A stretch of 64,000 nt of DNA from Trachythela sp. YZ-2020 (taxonomy: Eukaryota > Cnidaria > Anthozoa > Malacalcyonacea > Clavulariidae). The stretch lies in NCBI GenBank assembly GCA_016169945.1, contig JADLSH010000333.1, forward strand, positions 248,001 through 312,000, in the 5' to 3' direction. The position numbers were made by a program, and so were the translations under genes. This document shows, in pieces, positions 41,605-53,078 of this stretch (the stretch's first letter is position 1; each line of letters starts with the position of its first letter). The notes beneath the pieces are model-generated. The model searched no databases. It saw nothing but the letters and a program-made list of their open reading frames with translations, and was not told the DNA's origin.

Positions 41605-42595
41605 AGGATATTGTATCAATGTTCCTGACTTAATTGTTATGTTACTCTGCTGTCTTACTTATATCAGACAGGCCACATGTACTTCCAGAACTGAAAAGGT
41701 GATAATTTCATCTCTTCAGCTAAATGATCCCATCACCATCAGGCAAACATGCAACAGAGAAAACATTTCCCTATGTGTTAAACCAAGAAAGGGAGATGGT
41801 AAGGATAAAGTTGTGCATGAAATTTTGGAGAATCACAATCACAAATGTGGCATTGTGTACTGCTTGCAACGAACTAACACCACAGACATGGCATATTTGT
41901 TGCAAACTAAAGGGATCAGTGCTACCTATTACCATGGTGCACTTGATCCTTACAAGAAGGAAAACTTTCGAGCTTGGTTGGATGGAAAAGCAGATGTAAT
42001 GTGTGCAACCATTGCATTTGGAATGGGCATTGACAAAGCAGATGTCCGGTTTGTTATCCATTTAAGCATACCACAATCATTGGAAATTTATGCTGAAAGT
42101 GAGCATCGCGATTTGAAGAGAAAAAAGTTGAATGAAGTGGTCAAATGTTGTATTGTTCCAAAATGTAGGAAACTCCAGCTTGTTCAATATTTCTCTGAGG
42201 ATTGTGACAACCCATGTGGCAGTATGTGTGATGTATGCTCGAACACGCAGACTTTGGAAACTCAAGATGCAAATATTCAAGCACTAGAGGTGTTAAGTTG
42301 TCTTAACAATATGAGGATTGTCCAGAACAAGATTACTTGTAATCTGTTAATGTTGGTCTATCGAAATTCAAAACCAAAGGATGTTGTCAGCAAGTCCTTG
42401 CATCAAATCCCAGAATTTGGTTGTGGAAAGGCTGTGTTTTCAGATTCCGCTCTTAAGCAATTCATCCACATGTTAATTGCTGAGGATGTGATTGTGGAAG
42501 AACTTGGAGGACCAAATGAAGCTGGTTCACATCCATATCTGGTTTGTGGAAACAAATCTGAATTACTTCGTCAAGGTGAATTCCGTTGCTCATAA
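41605..42595 (+). pseudogene. RecQ/BLM-like helicase C-terminal fragment
   Basis: The open frame reads TCTSRTEKVIISSLQLNDPI (after motif III), KCGIVYCLQRTNTTDMAYLL, ISATYYHGALDPYKKENFRA, ADVMCATIAFGMGIDKADVR and FVIHLSIPQSLEIYAESEHR. A deletion has removed motif VI (GRAGRDG) and the next ~50 residues, because it passes directly to KKLNEVVKCCIV. Then come the RecQ zinc-binding cysteines (VPKCRKLQLVQYF..CDNPCGSMCDVC) and a winged-helix RQC domain to ELLRQGE. A likely acceptor (TATTGTTTCAG) precedes 41607. The ATPase N-terminal lobe is not in the window. Loss of the arginine finger predicts no helicase activity. A different RecQ fragment lies at 90-582. Confidence 0.8.
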
Positions 42596-43008
42596 CGCTA
42601 GCTTATGAGTAATGTCCCACTTCTAGAATGATTTTTTCTATTGTAATAAGCAGAGCTTAGATAATGGTCAAGAATTGGAAAATAGTATGGTTTTTCTGAT
42701 GATCACACATGTTAGTTTTTGGGAAAATAGAGGATTATGTTCTAACAATAATATTTTGTATATATAATTTTACATGTTAAATTAGATTATTTTCATAAAT
42801 ATATATATAATCAACGGCACTGCATAGACAGTCTTTACTTTTCATGAGGTGTTTTTTTAATTTTGAAATTCAATTATTCCAACTAAATTTAAGTACATTC
42901 CTAATTAATATATTACTTCCCCATTTTGGTGCGAGTAGATATTACAGTGTAACTATGACTATATACATTAAAGGCTATTAACTAATTCCATGTTACGGAG
43001 TATTAAAT
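42596..43008. other. No gene seen
   Basis: AT-rich spacer between the RecQ-like fragment and a MITE. Confidence 0.5.
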
Positions 43009-43436
43009 GGCCGTTACTAGAGGCGCATTATCCGTCTGGACAAACTTGGACAAGCATTTGTAGTTTGTCTGGTTATGTGTTTTCAATATAAAGACGGACA
43101 CAAGTATTATGCGTCTAGACGAACTATGTTCGATAGTTCGCCTTAAGCAACAGCACGATGATAGTTTGTCTAGACGTATGTGTCTTGTGCCCGTTAGAGA
43201 CGCATAATTCCTCTTCTATATGATTAGTCTAGTGTAAATGCAGGACGAATAACAAGACAAATAAGCTATCTTCAGTATAAAGACAGACACAAGATGCATA
43301 ATTCGTCTAGACAAACTATCATCGATTGTGCATCGTTTGTGCCCGTCTTTATACTGAAGACACATAACCAGACAAACTACAAATGCTTGTCCAAGTTCGT
43401 CTAGACGGATAATGCGTCTCTAGTATAAAAACGGCC
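43009..43436. mobile_element. Palindromic MITE, AAT flanks
   Basis: ggccgtt..actagaggcgcattatcc at the left pairs with ggataatgcgtctctagt..aacggcc at the right; long inner arms caagcatttgtagtttgtct and its complement follow. AAT flanks both ends (43006-43008, 43437-43439). Inner blocks repeat gtctagacgaact-like words. Non-coding; a 3-bp target would suit PIF/Harbinger-type elements, although those prefer TWA. Confidence 0.75.
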
Positions 43437-43708
43437 AATTTTTAATCATAGAAATATAATGGCTGTTGATTACGTGCAATGGAAACATGCTTCTTTCCCT
43501 GTTTTGGAATCTACATATTAACTTCCTTTTCTTCATGCTATGCTTCATGCTTTTCTTCTTACCTGTGTAAAATCACAGCATGCTTATATGAGAACTATTA
43601 CAATAACTTAACCTAATTTGTATATAGTACACATGCCTATTAACATTTATGTTCAGTTTAATGACGATGTACTGTAGTCTGTACCTTACAATAGTTCTAA
43701 TAAGAATT

Positions 43709-46331
43709 TTACTCTGAGTTGCTTTCATAGCTTTCTTCGTCAGACAAACCAACAGTCGGGTCTTCATTAATGATGCCATAGATATTAAATAACTTTCGGT
43801 TGAAAGTGGCAAAAACCTTAGTTTTTCCAGTTTCATAAGCATCAACATTATTTGAAGAAACTGATCCATTCTTTGGGTCACCATACTTCTAAACACTTTT
43901 CCTACCTGGCACATATTTCAGAAATTGGTTCCTCAGTATGAAATGTGCAGCTTTGACTTGGTCAGGGAAAGGATCTTGCTCCGTGTGCTTGGTTGTAGGA
44001 TGCACATTGAATGCATCACGAGCTTGGAATGATTTCCTTGTATCAATGAGCAGGTTGATATTCGCCATTAGTCGCTGCAACATTTAAACTGTTGTATGCC
44101 CTTAAATAAGAGAATAAGACCTTTAGGTGATACCATCATGCACAAGAAGTCATTTAAACAAATAAAGCTTACTGCTGAATGAATATGATGTGAATGGCGA
44201 TGAAAGAATATGATGTGCATGCATTCGTGTGCATTAAAAAACGCGGGCAAAAAGTGCTGGAATGAACTACAAGTTCTACCATCTTTATCTGTCTACTAAT
44301 TTCTCCTGACGAAGGGCTTTAGCTCGAAACGTCGAGATTTTGTTTATATCTCAATAGGCACACGCGAAACAACCCTCATTTGTTCTTATATGTCCGTGGC
44401 CGACGCTGAATTAATGTCTACAAGTTCTACAAGTAGCCAAAATACCGTATGCATCGTTTATCGTAAGTTAAAACTAACCTTTGGAATAATTCTTCATAGG
44501 CTGTACCACACAACTTTCAACCCACTCATAGAGAGCAAGATTATGACCTTTTCCATTCAAACTAATGGAACAATTCTTTCGAAGAAGTTCTCTTGTAGCC
44601 AGTGGCCACATAGCAAGGAAATTCACAATATGTACCATAGCTTCGGTATGGTAATTTTCGCTTGTTGGATTGGGCAAAAAGAGGATGCATTATCATCCAG
44701 GATGCTTCATGTGCGAACCCATTCCCATACCAAATAGCGGTGCAGTACATTTGTTGTAATGGGCCAAACAACGTAACCATCTGTGAATAATATTTGAATG
44801 TAGCATCTTCGCAATTTTCACTCAACCATTTTTTTTTTGCTTTAGTTTTCTTAACAATACCGCATTGTGGTTGCCTGCTGACCGTTTTTGGATGCCAAAC
44901 TCGGAGTTAGGAAAAAGGTTGGAATTTTTTTAACTCCAACACCGATGCAATCCCAAATGCAGCCCCACCATCGCACACAGCCTCTTCAATCCTGTTGAGG
45001 TTTTGTTCTTGGAACTTCTTCTTGCCAAAGCTTTCATTCATTATTTTTTTCCTAGGCAGAACAGTTTGCAAAATGTGCATTAAACCTCCAGGTGACATCA
45101 CCTTCTTACAAACTTCATACACATATCCTTTTGCATGCATGTCACCAGGGACTTCCCCACACCAACCATACCCAGTCTCGGACCGACCTTTTACACCGCG
45201 GATAACCTTATTGGTTCCCTGATCACCAGCAATTAACGTTATAGAGGATTTATTGCTTCTTTTGTATTCATACACTTAACCGACAGGTGGTTCTTACCGG
45301 ATCAGAGTCATCAGACTTGCATGTCCCGAGATCACTGGCTTCTGCACAATGAATCTCCAAATTTCAACATTATCAGCCAAATCTTTATCTGAATATGTTT
45401 CCATTGTACTGACAATATCCATGGCCAATTTTGGCAATGGTCAATGGATTCGGTATTGTTGAAAAATAACGACTTTCAAAAAGTGCCAAGTTCTCCACAA
45501 GTAACTGGGACAATTCTTCATTTTTTTGAACAACTACTATTGTTAATGGTGTAGCACCGCACATTTCTTTCACATTAATATCAACACCAGCCGATATAAG
45601 GGTCTTAACCAATGCTGTATTTCCATTCTCAACAGCAGCATGAAGAATGGTTCTTTTGTTACAATCCCTTACATTCTCCCAATACATCTAACCAACCAAT
45701 GAAATGGTCCATTTTTGACACGTTATCATGTTGCGCTTCCCACATACGCCATCAACTTTCTGTTGGCTGGTTGTTCCATTGGAGTGATTTGATGTAACGT
45801 CTACCTCTGCCTGGGTAGTACGTAGATCAAATGCTTTCTCAGCTTCATGCAACTGTTGCACAGTATTCACCATTGATGACTTGTGCGTTTGTAAAGGCGC
45901 AAGAAACCTATGGTGTTCCGCAGCAAGGTCAAACGTCTTTCCTTTGTCATCAAAAGGTAGGTATTCTTTTGCGTGCTGACAAGATACACCAAACTCCTTT
46001 CCAAATTCTTCAATTATAGCTGCAGTTCCTGTGGTGGTGGCATTGATAATGGCAGTATTAACGTTTCTGATTTTTGGCAGTTCGAGTTAGAGGTGATGGT
46101 TGGTTTAGGTATAACTATGTCATAGTTACTTGTTGTCGATTTGCTGAAATCTTGTTTTTGCAGCCACTGGTCAACCTCCTTCTCATCCATATCAATAAAA
46201 TCCTTCTCAGAACTTGGGAGGCAATTCAAACTTGTATTGAGAAGCATCAGTAAAAAATTGTCTTGCACTTCATTCCATAACTTTAAATGTTCTGGATTCG
46301 TTTCTAAAAATACAAACGTGACATTCAACAA
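43709..46331 (-). pseudogene. Ankyrin-containing transposon-linked gene, decayed
   Basis: Antisense coding patches in order: 46331-46014 (KLWNEVQDNFLLMLLNTSLN, DMDEKEVDQWLQKQDFS), 46010-45688 (IIEEFGKEFGVSCQHAKEY and on), in-frame TAG, 45687-45385 with ankyrin repeats (RTILHAAVENGNTALVKTLI, GVDINVKEMCGATPLTIVV), 45275-44907 (LIAGDQGTNKVIRGVKGRSE, GEVPGDMHAKGYVYEVCKKV), 44825-44474 (PLFAQSNKRKLPYRSYGTYC), a GTTAGT donor, then a last exon (about 44083-43709) with KYGDPKNGSV after one in-frame TAG and the acidic end DEESYESNSE. The GDQ and PGDxHAK blocks recall the DUF6589-like family of the 31-33 kb locus, but the ankyrin part is extra. Function unknown; stops and frame changes argue for decay. 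Confidence 0.5.
44302..44337 (+). ncRNA. Hammerhead ribozyme, minimal stem III
   Basis: Stem I UCUC (44302-44305), core CUGACGA (44306-44312), stem II GGGC-uuua-GCUC (44314-44325, with one G-U pair), core GAAAC (44326-44330), GUC cleavage triplet (44331-44333), stem I partner GAGA (44334-44337). It has essentially no stem III of its own (C-G of ACGU), the form that works as a dimer in Penelope elements and retrozymes. It lies in an intron of the antisense ankyrin gene, with no Penelope ORF nearby. Confidence 0.65.
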
Positions 46332-46659
46332 CTATCATCCATCAATGTCAAAATTGAAACTGTTTTCGACTACAGGTACAGTGGAACAGACACCTCCTGA
46401 CCTACATACAGTTCATTCTTTATGTAAATGATCACCTCACTACTGACAAAACCCAGATCAAAATTTTCCGAAATTTTGCGCGGCCAATTTTCGAGTTTGT
46501 GTGTCCGGTACGAAAATTTGCGCCTTCAATTTTTTCCTTCATATCAAATGCGTTGACATTTCATTGAGCGTGTGCGTGCACAATGTCCCGCTTGCGCGGC
46601 GATATGCCTTTAGGGAGATCTTAACAGACTTACATCATTGCCACTTTGCTTTGCAATTG

Positions 46660-47215
46660 TTTAGGAAGTCATGTAAGTTATTAAATGTCTATTCAGCAAC
46701 CAGGTGGTTGTTAAAGGAAGGTATATCAGTTATTAAATGTCTATAGTCAGCAACCAGGTGGTGGTTTAGGAAGGTATATCAGTTATTAAATGTCTATTCC
46801 AGGGCATTTTTTAAGAAATCATTAGTGGGGGTGCCATAATTGATAGGGGACGTAACAAGTAGGTGGTGTATTACAGGTGTGGGAAGGTGAAGGCGAGTCT
46901 GTGGGTCTTCCCCCAGAAAATTTTTGTATTCTTGAGTCTCTGTGGCTTGATTTCCTGCATTTTCAGAGACAATTTTTTATATATCCCATCTAAACGGAAC
47001 CAGGTTTTGTTGTGAGAATAAACTCAGTTTCCCCCCCTTTTTTGCTTATATTTTGGACAAAAGGGACCTTCACTAGGGGGGGGAATAGCTTACTGGAGGG
47101 GGCCAACATGGGGACTGGGGGGGCCTATCCGTTAAAAAAAGGCCCTGCTATATTCAGCAACCAGGTGGTGGTTTAGGAAGGTATATCAGTTATTAAATGT
47201 CTATATTCAAACTAA
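46660..47215. repeat. Minisatellite of ~58-bp units, interrupted by a MITE
   Basis: Units of cagcaaccaggtggtggttt, aggaaggtatatcagttatt, aaatgtctat repeat from about 46670 to 46800 (two to three copies) and resume at 47148-47210. The MITE at 46800-47147 splits one unit. Confidence 0.8.
46800..47147. mobile_element. hAT-like MITE inside the minisatellite
   Basis: Ends cagggcattttttaa and ttaaaaaaaggccctg. The left flank ctattc and right flank ctatattc are both the same minisatellite word, consistent with an 8-bp target duplication that lost 2 bp on the left. Contains G-rich and C-rich tracts; non-coding. Confidence 0.75.
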
Positions 47216-49005
47216 GCGTTAAAACACAATACCACCTAACTATATATCTAATCCATCAACCATCAGCTAACATACTTCACAAGCATGGTTGACCCAAGAC
47301 TTTGTGAGATGTATGATATAGCTCTAATGCCATCACAGCATCTTCCATTCTCTCTCTCTATATATATACATATTATTATTTTTCGAATCAGTTATCGCAT
47401 ATTTCACCCCTATATGTTTTCTGTTTTTAATACATATGTATAAATAATTTACATTATAGTTAATGAAACGACTATTGCGCTGCCTAGGCTATAAATTTTA
47501 CTTATACTTCATGGCACAGTCTATTTACCAACAATACACAATCTATAAGACCTGATATTTAAATCTGTATGATACACATAACACAGTGCAGGTTATTCAC
47601 ATGCTTTTTAGACTTCCTACAGCACTTGCCATGGTGTAGTTTTCAGACCCTCGTGATTGTTTAAAAGCCATTTATACCATTAGTTATATAATATCGTACA
47701 TACATGGATACACAATTACATAAATGACATAGCATACCAATTATTTAACGCCACTGGAGGTTCTATTACCTACTCTTATAATACAATAAGAAAAAGCAAA
47801 TATGTATATCAATTTAAGTAAGCTTATTTTGCAAATCAATTATCACTATCAAGGGTAGTGCTGGACTGCTGTAGGGGGGGGAGCGGGGGACACCAACCCT
47901 GCCAGCCCATTAGCCATTTAGCCCCTCATCAGGAAAAAATTGTATTTCATTGGGGAAGACCAGAGGGGGATGTCTTGTAACAAGTGTAACAATTCTATGT
48001 TACCGCAAAGTACCCTCAATAAAAAAGATGCCGGAAATATAGTGTCAGAGATTTGAAATTCTAATATTTTCTCAGGGTCGCATGATTCTGAACACAGAAC
48101 ACCCCTAGGTTGAATTTCTGGTGCCGCCCCTGATCACTATTGTGATCAGCTACCGGTAATCTGTTGTAAATCTGGACGTAATATCACTATTTTAAAGTAC
48201 AAGAGAAATCCAGTCTATAAGTTATATCAGTCACTGTCCAGTCTGTCCTCAACCAATAGCCATAAGTCATTAAGAATTTGTAGCACATTCCGAGGGCTGT
48301 ATCACTCCAAAAAAGTGCAGGGATTTTCAGGGATTTTATAGATATTTTTAAGGATTTTGTTTTGAAGTGTATGAAACACCCCTCAGCACATGTTCAGTCT
48401 TTTCGTCTTGGTGTTCCATAGTCATAAAAGGTAAAAAGACTTTATAAAGCTAAAAATTTGCAATGAAATGTCTGAATCGCCCAAGGCGGGCGCCTGAGTA
48501 TATATATAACAGTGTGTTACTGTGTTCAGACAGTTCAGACATGAGTCGCTATTACGCTATATAAATTTCCATAAAACGCAAACAAAAATACAATCACTAC
48601 GAACACGACATACACTCACCTCGCAAAATTGAACGCCTAAAGTCTCTAGAACGTCTCCACGAAAGAATTCCACAGTAAAAATACTCAATAGCAGCTTGTC
48701 ACTTCGAAGTATCAATGTTCGCCTTGAAAAGTCAAACCGAAAAAGCGCAATACGGCGAAAAATTTATAATTTGCCAACAGCGAAGATCAGATTTCTCAAT
48801 GCCAAATTTCTATTCGCTAAGCCCACCAAATCGGAAGTAAACTTCATTAAATGCGGCACGCGGGGCGCCTTTGGCAACTCTAATGTTATTGTTGTCTGCA
48901 GCGCTGCCGCCAGCGCATTGAATTCGCGGTTAGTGTGGCGTGCCTTTCTCAGTTTCGCAGTTATCTGAGCCCCCATACACTTTTCTGCGGTTGATATAAA
49001 ACAAC
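47216..49005. other. No supported gene
   Basis: AT-rich, with (TCTCTA)n/(TA)n at about 47350-47370 and a G-rich patch at 47870-47890. The ORF at 48696-48968 overlaps an antisense ORF and has no motif. Confidence 0.45.
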
Positions 49006-49623
49006 ATGGCGTCGCTCATCGTGAAATTGCACTATGTGGTCAAAGACTATATAAAAAGTTCAAAGAGTGTTGATGTAGCTGGGAAAATATAGGCAGAAGT
49101 TTTGCTACGTTCGAAAGAGGTCGTAAAGAAACATATGTGGGAAGGCGAAGATGCATGTGCATTCCACGTCGCTTTGCTTTATCCAATAGTCGCAAGGGAA
49201 CTTGCTCGATGGAACAAAATAGCATGTAGGCGAATGAAATCATCGACTCGATATTCCCAGCCCTGGCAAATATGCTTCTCTCGGGATGTTCCAGTTGAGG
49301 AATATGACGTCCTAAAACTCACTGTTTTAACAGGCAAATATGGCGTGGTCTTTAAATGTACAAGGAATGTTGAATATCTTCATTTGTCAAGTAGAGAGTC
49401 TCTATGCTCATGGGTTGGACATATAATAGCTAATGAAAGTGGTAAAACACAGGAAAATCAGGATTTGTTCAAGAAATTGTTAAAGAACAGGGCACACTGC
49501 GAAATTATCGTAAATAAAGAACAACCAGTTGTCATTAAATATTCAAGATCCATGGAAACCCTTAAGGTTTCTATGTTTTATGGATGCTGGAACGCTTTTG
49601 GTGTTCCTCAGCATATTTTATAG
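49006..49623 (+). pseudogene. Unknown protein, one in-frame TAG
   Basis: ATGGCG at 49006 (context acaacATGG) opens a frame that meets TAG at 49090-49092 and then runs on, in the same frame, to TAG at 49621: 173 further codons. Segments: HMWEGEDACAFHVALLYPIV, WQICFSRDVPVEEYDVLKLT, NRAHCEIIVNKEQPVVIKYS, ending FYGCWNAFGVPQHIL. The composition is clearly protein-like, with no low complexity. Family not recognised. Either a single-stop pseudogene, a stop polymorphism or a sequencing error; splicing around the stop is also possible. Confidence 0.45.
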
Positions 49624-50269
49624 CCTTACATCTACCCAACAACTCTCATTATGACAATCCTTGATTAACTGTTCTCATGTTATAAATTTCAAACTTAGTT
49701 CAATTTTGTAATTTGTATAGTTGATGTTGGAAGTTGAATATAAACTGAACAACACAGAAACTTGCAGTTGCTTTAATACATTATCATGATACAATGGCCA
49801 TGATTGTGAAGGCATCATGACAATTACTATGCAAATGTATACCCCGATATTCAATATACTGGTAGTTGAAGGTAGCCTACACATGCAAATATTATTTTCA
49901 ATTTTTTGGCTTTGTTCCTTTGCTTTGTTACAGTGTCTGTGTCAAGTAATATGTCAAAATTAAAAGATGTGCATGTATATAGCATAATCGCTTTTTAGGA
50001 AATGAGGGAGTCATGAAAGAGTGTTCTTATATATCAGCAATAACATAATGAAAATGTTGACTCTACTCACAGACACTGCTACAGCTCATGAAACAACCTT
50101 TCTAACCAATTATACATAAATTGTTAAAACAGCTAATGCATGTCGAAATGGCCTGTCCCTCAACAAGCTTGCAGAAGGCATTTACCATCAACACAAGCTA
50201 TACAATAATACCTGAAAATGTATTAACTAGAGTAGATATGAACTCCTAGCTTCTAGGAATGCATCTACT
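49624..50269. other. No gene seen
   Basis: AT-rich spacer without recognisable features. Confidence 0.5.
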
Positions 50270-50422
50270 CAGGGCCATAACTAGACACAATAATTGAGGG
50301 GAATGGGGTGCATATTCATATATTCATGTTCTGCTCTACTGAATTCTTTTGAAAGTGATTTTTTGCAGTGTGTAAACATGAATATATACACCACCCAATT
50401 ATCACGGCTAGTTATGGCCCTG
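50270..50422. mobile_element. Short MITE, CAGGGCCATAACTAG ends
   Basis: Perfect 15-bp terminal inverted repeats (cagggccataactag and ctagttatggccctg). Internal arms also pair (catattcatatattcatg against catgaatatata). 153 bp. Flanks do not show a clear duplication. Confidence 0.75.
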
Positions 50423-50576
50423 CACGTACAAGTAATGTGAATATGATACAGGCAAATGCAATTAGCAACACATGCCAATTCAAACTTACCAGGCAATGTT
50501 TGCATTGTTTCACTGCATTGCTTTGCTCTTAATTCTAAACTATGTTTTTATTGCTTTTAGATGGTAAAATAATTAA

Positions 50577-50669
50577 CCCATTAAGCCGCATTGCGCCCTA
50601 CTTATTATTTTTTTTGACAAACGCCAGACGATTTTACTTGTCAATGGGGAAGCTCTGGAGCTTACTGGG
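50577..50669. mobile_element. TTAA mini-MITE, copy 1
   Basis: TTAA then CCCATTAAGCCGCATTGCGC at the left; AGCTTACTGGG then TTAA at the right. 93 bp. A sister copy starts 30 bp further on. Confidence 0.8.
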
Positions 50670-50702
50670 TTAACCAAAAAATCTGACAATCTCTCTAGTT
50701 AA

Positions 50703-50799
50703 CCCATTAAGCTGCAATGTGCCCCAGTTCGCCCTACTTTTTTTTTACAAACACCAGGCGATTTTACTTGTCAATGGGGAAGCTCTGGAGCTTAATGGG
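50703..50799. mobile_element. TTAA mini-MITE, copy 2
   Basis: Same ends (CCCATTAAGC, GCTTAATGGG) with TTAA at 50699-50702 and 50800-50803; shares the core gattttacttgtcaatgggg with copy 1. The end sequence resembles that of the 2.4-kb element at 53079-55478. Confidence 0.8.
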
Positions 50800-50803
50800 T
50801 TAA

Positions 50804-51111
50804 TTAATATGGTCTTGCCACACAGTCAGGCTATCATCCAATGGCTTTGATAAATCATTGGGAGCCACCCCCTCCCCCCAGGTTTCCACACCCCCCCCAA
50901 GTGTCCACTGCCAAAAAACTAATAGACAAAAAAAAACATTGTATAATTAATTAATTACATAACTTTTTAAATATATAAATAAATTAAATAAAAATTGTTT
51001 AAAAACAATCAAAATATATTAGCTAATATATTAACACTTTTTTAAAAATATATAACTTTTAGAACATCTGACTTTGAACATTGCAACTAATCAATAATAT
51101 TGAACTACTAG
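50804..51111. other. No gene seen; C-rich then A/T-rich runs
   Basis: Cccccccc tracts near 50880-50900 and homopolymer-rich AT sequence to 51060. Confidence 0.5.
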
Positions 51112-53033
51112 CTACACCTTCCTCAGTTTGACTGACCTTGTAAATTCTGGAGTTAAGCTACCAGCTACAGCTGATTTCTTTACAGCTGTGTAAATATCTG
51201 ATGAGCAAACAGGACAACTCTCTGATCCTACTTCAACTGGGAAACCACAATAGCAAATATTTTCCATACTAACTTCTTGGTATGTATTCCCAATTATATT
51301 TGGTGTACTTAGTATGCAACGGATCACTCTTTCGGATCCAAATATTTGCCATGTAGTCATGCCTGAGAACCATAAACCAACGTGTAGTTTTAGTGGAATG
51401 CCTGGCATATTGGGCCAATCTCACATGTTTTGCTTCCCTCCCTTGCATGCTGTTGAGGCCTAATCCTAAACCGTACTTGTCAAAAAGCATCTGGGTATGT
51501 CTAGGAATGGCATAACCAATTGTCCAAATAGTGGGATTGATGTTGTTAAAAAACAGCACATTGGCATTATAAAAACACTGGCATGCTTTTTTACACCCAT
51601 CAATTCCTGCCTGATCAATGGTTACACGAGAGAAATATGAGATAGCATCTCTCAACTGCAAACAACAATAAGCGATTGCAGCAAGCCGAAGTTTTGTTTC
51701 AGGACTGTCCGAATCATTTCTGAGACAACCTATAAGAAACATAAATTGTGGCAAAAAGTATTTGTTTATTTGCCAGTAAATCTGTAGGCAAATGACCTTT
51801 TGCGACCTTCACTGAACCATTTTGTAACCTTCTTAAATAATCTAGTAACCTTTAATTGCTCTTTTAATGCTACCAAATAAACAAAAAAAGGAGAATCATT
51901 TGGTAGACTGCTGATATCAGTGAAATTTGCAGCAATTTTTGACTTACTCAATGCAGTTTCCAAAATAAGCAAATGCATATAACCCCAGGCATTATTTGCA
52001 TTATGCAATGGTTCTGCCATTCCAAGATCAATTAATGTACCAATTAAGGGCTCACTTTCTTGTCTGGCACCCTGTTCCCTAATGCAATTCAAAACCTGAT
52101 TTCTTTTGGTTCCCTCTGAAACTTTCTTACTTTTTAACTTCTCTTTCTCAAGTGTAACTTTGGCTGCTACCTTAATTCTCTCACGGTATACCCAAGGGTG
52201 CCAGGTACAACTGGCATCCCCCCCTAAAGATCCGTTACAGATCATTTTGTTGTCATTATTGACATTTCCGAATGGTGAGAAGTAATATGCGGCATTGTTT
52301 AATTCTCCTCCCATCACAGATAACCACTTCATATCACTTGGGATAAGGTCTACCGTAAATTTTACATCAAAGCCTTTTATACTGAAAGTCTGCTTTTCAA
52401 TGTAGGCAATATCAGAAACAAGCTTCCTAGCATATCTCTGCATGCTCTCATGCACCTCAGAACAATTTGCCCCACACAGGAGAAAATTGTCATTTTGGCT
52501 TTGAACATGCTTGCCAACATTTAAAAATGATATAAGCCATGCTGTTGCCTCGTCATCTTTTCCAAAAGGTGCCCCGTCTGCACCGAGGGCAACCCTAAAA
52601 TGGTAAGGTGTACTTCCAAAATGGTGTAAAAAGGAAGTAGGCAATGTTTGATCAACAAAATATATAACTCAGCTAAAACTTGAAGAAAAGTGCCCAATTC
52701 TCTGTATGAACCTTGCATTTGTTCCTCAAGTTTGTCATATTCTTGACAAAAATCAGATGAAAAATCCTTGATATTGTCCACATTGTTTGCAGACTTTATA
52801 AAGGCTATGAGCTTATCATAATATAGCTGCTTGGGATTAAATAAGTTGCTACAATTAGGTACAGTGGCTACAATATTTCTACATACAGACTTGTACTTCT
52901 CTTTTGTCATAAGACCCCCCTCGTACAAAATTTTAAGACTACGGCAAATATTATCATTGCCACTATGGTACAATTCGGCCTCTGACTTTACTATCGAAGG
53001 CATAATAAATACATCAAGAAATACAAATCGCAA
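51112..53033 (-). pseudogene. Transposase-like (RNase H-type) gene, broken
   Basis: Antisense order: 53033-52660 (helical N-part, LEEQMQGSYRELGTFLQVLA), frame change near 52660, 52644-51766 with RVALGADGAPFGKDDEATAW, SDMKWLSVMGGELNNAAYYF, TLIDLGMAEPLHNANNAWGY; a short gap or intron, then 51754-51269 with RLAAIAYCCLQLRDAISYFS, INPTIWTIGYAIPRHTQMLF, KYGLGLGLNSMQGREAKHVR; a frame change near 51310; and a zinc-like end CYCGFPVEVGSESCPVCSSD to 51112. Spaced acidic blocks (GADGAPFG, PSDMKWL, E in SMQGREAKH) are compatible with a DDE/RNase H fold but I cannot prove it. I recall near relatives as uncharacterised proteins in cnidarians. At least two single-base frame changes. Confidence 0.55.
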
Positions 53034-53078
53034 TGTAGGGAAGCCCTAAAATCCCCCATATAAACACTCTTTAGTTAA

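Noticed and set aside
41639..42595. RecQ-like frame as a complete gene
   Set aside because: The ATPase lobe is absent and motif VI is deleted, so it is a fragment.
43725..43760. Antisense CTGACGA..GAAA resembling a hammerhead
   Set aside because: It falls in coding sequence (SDEESYES), stem II does not pair, and there is no UH plus stem I partner.
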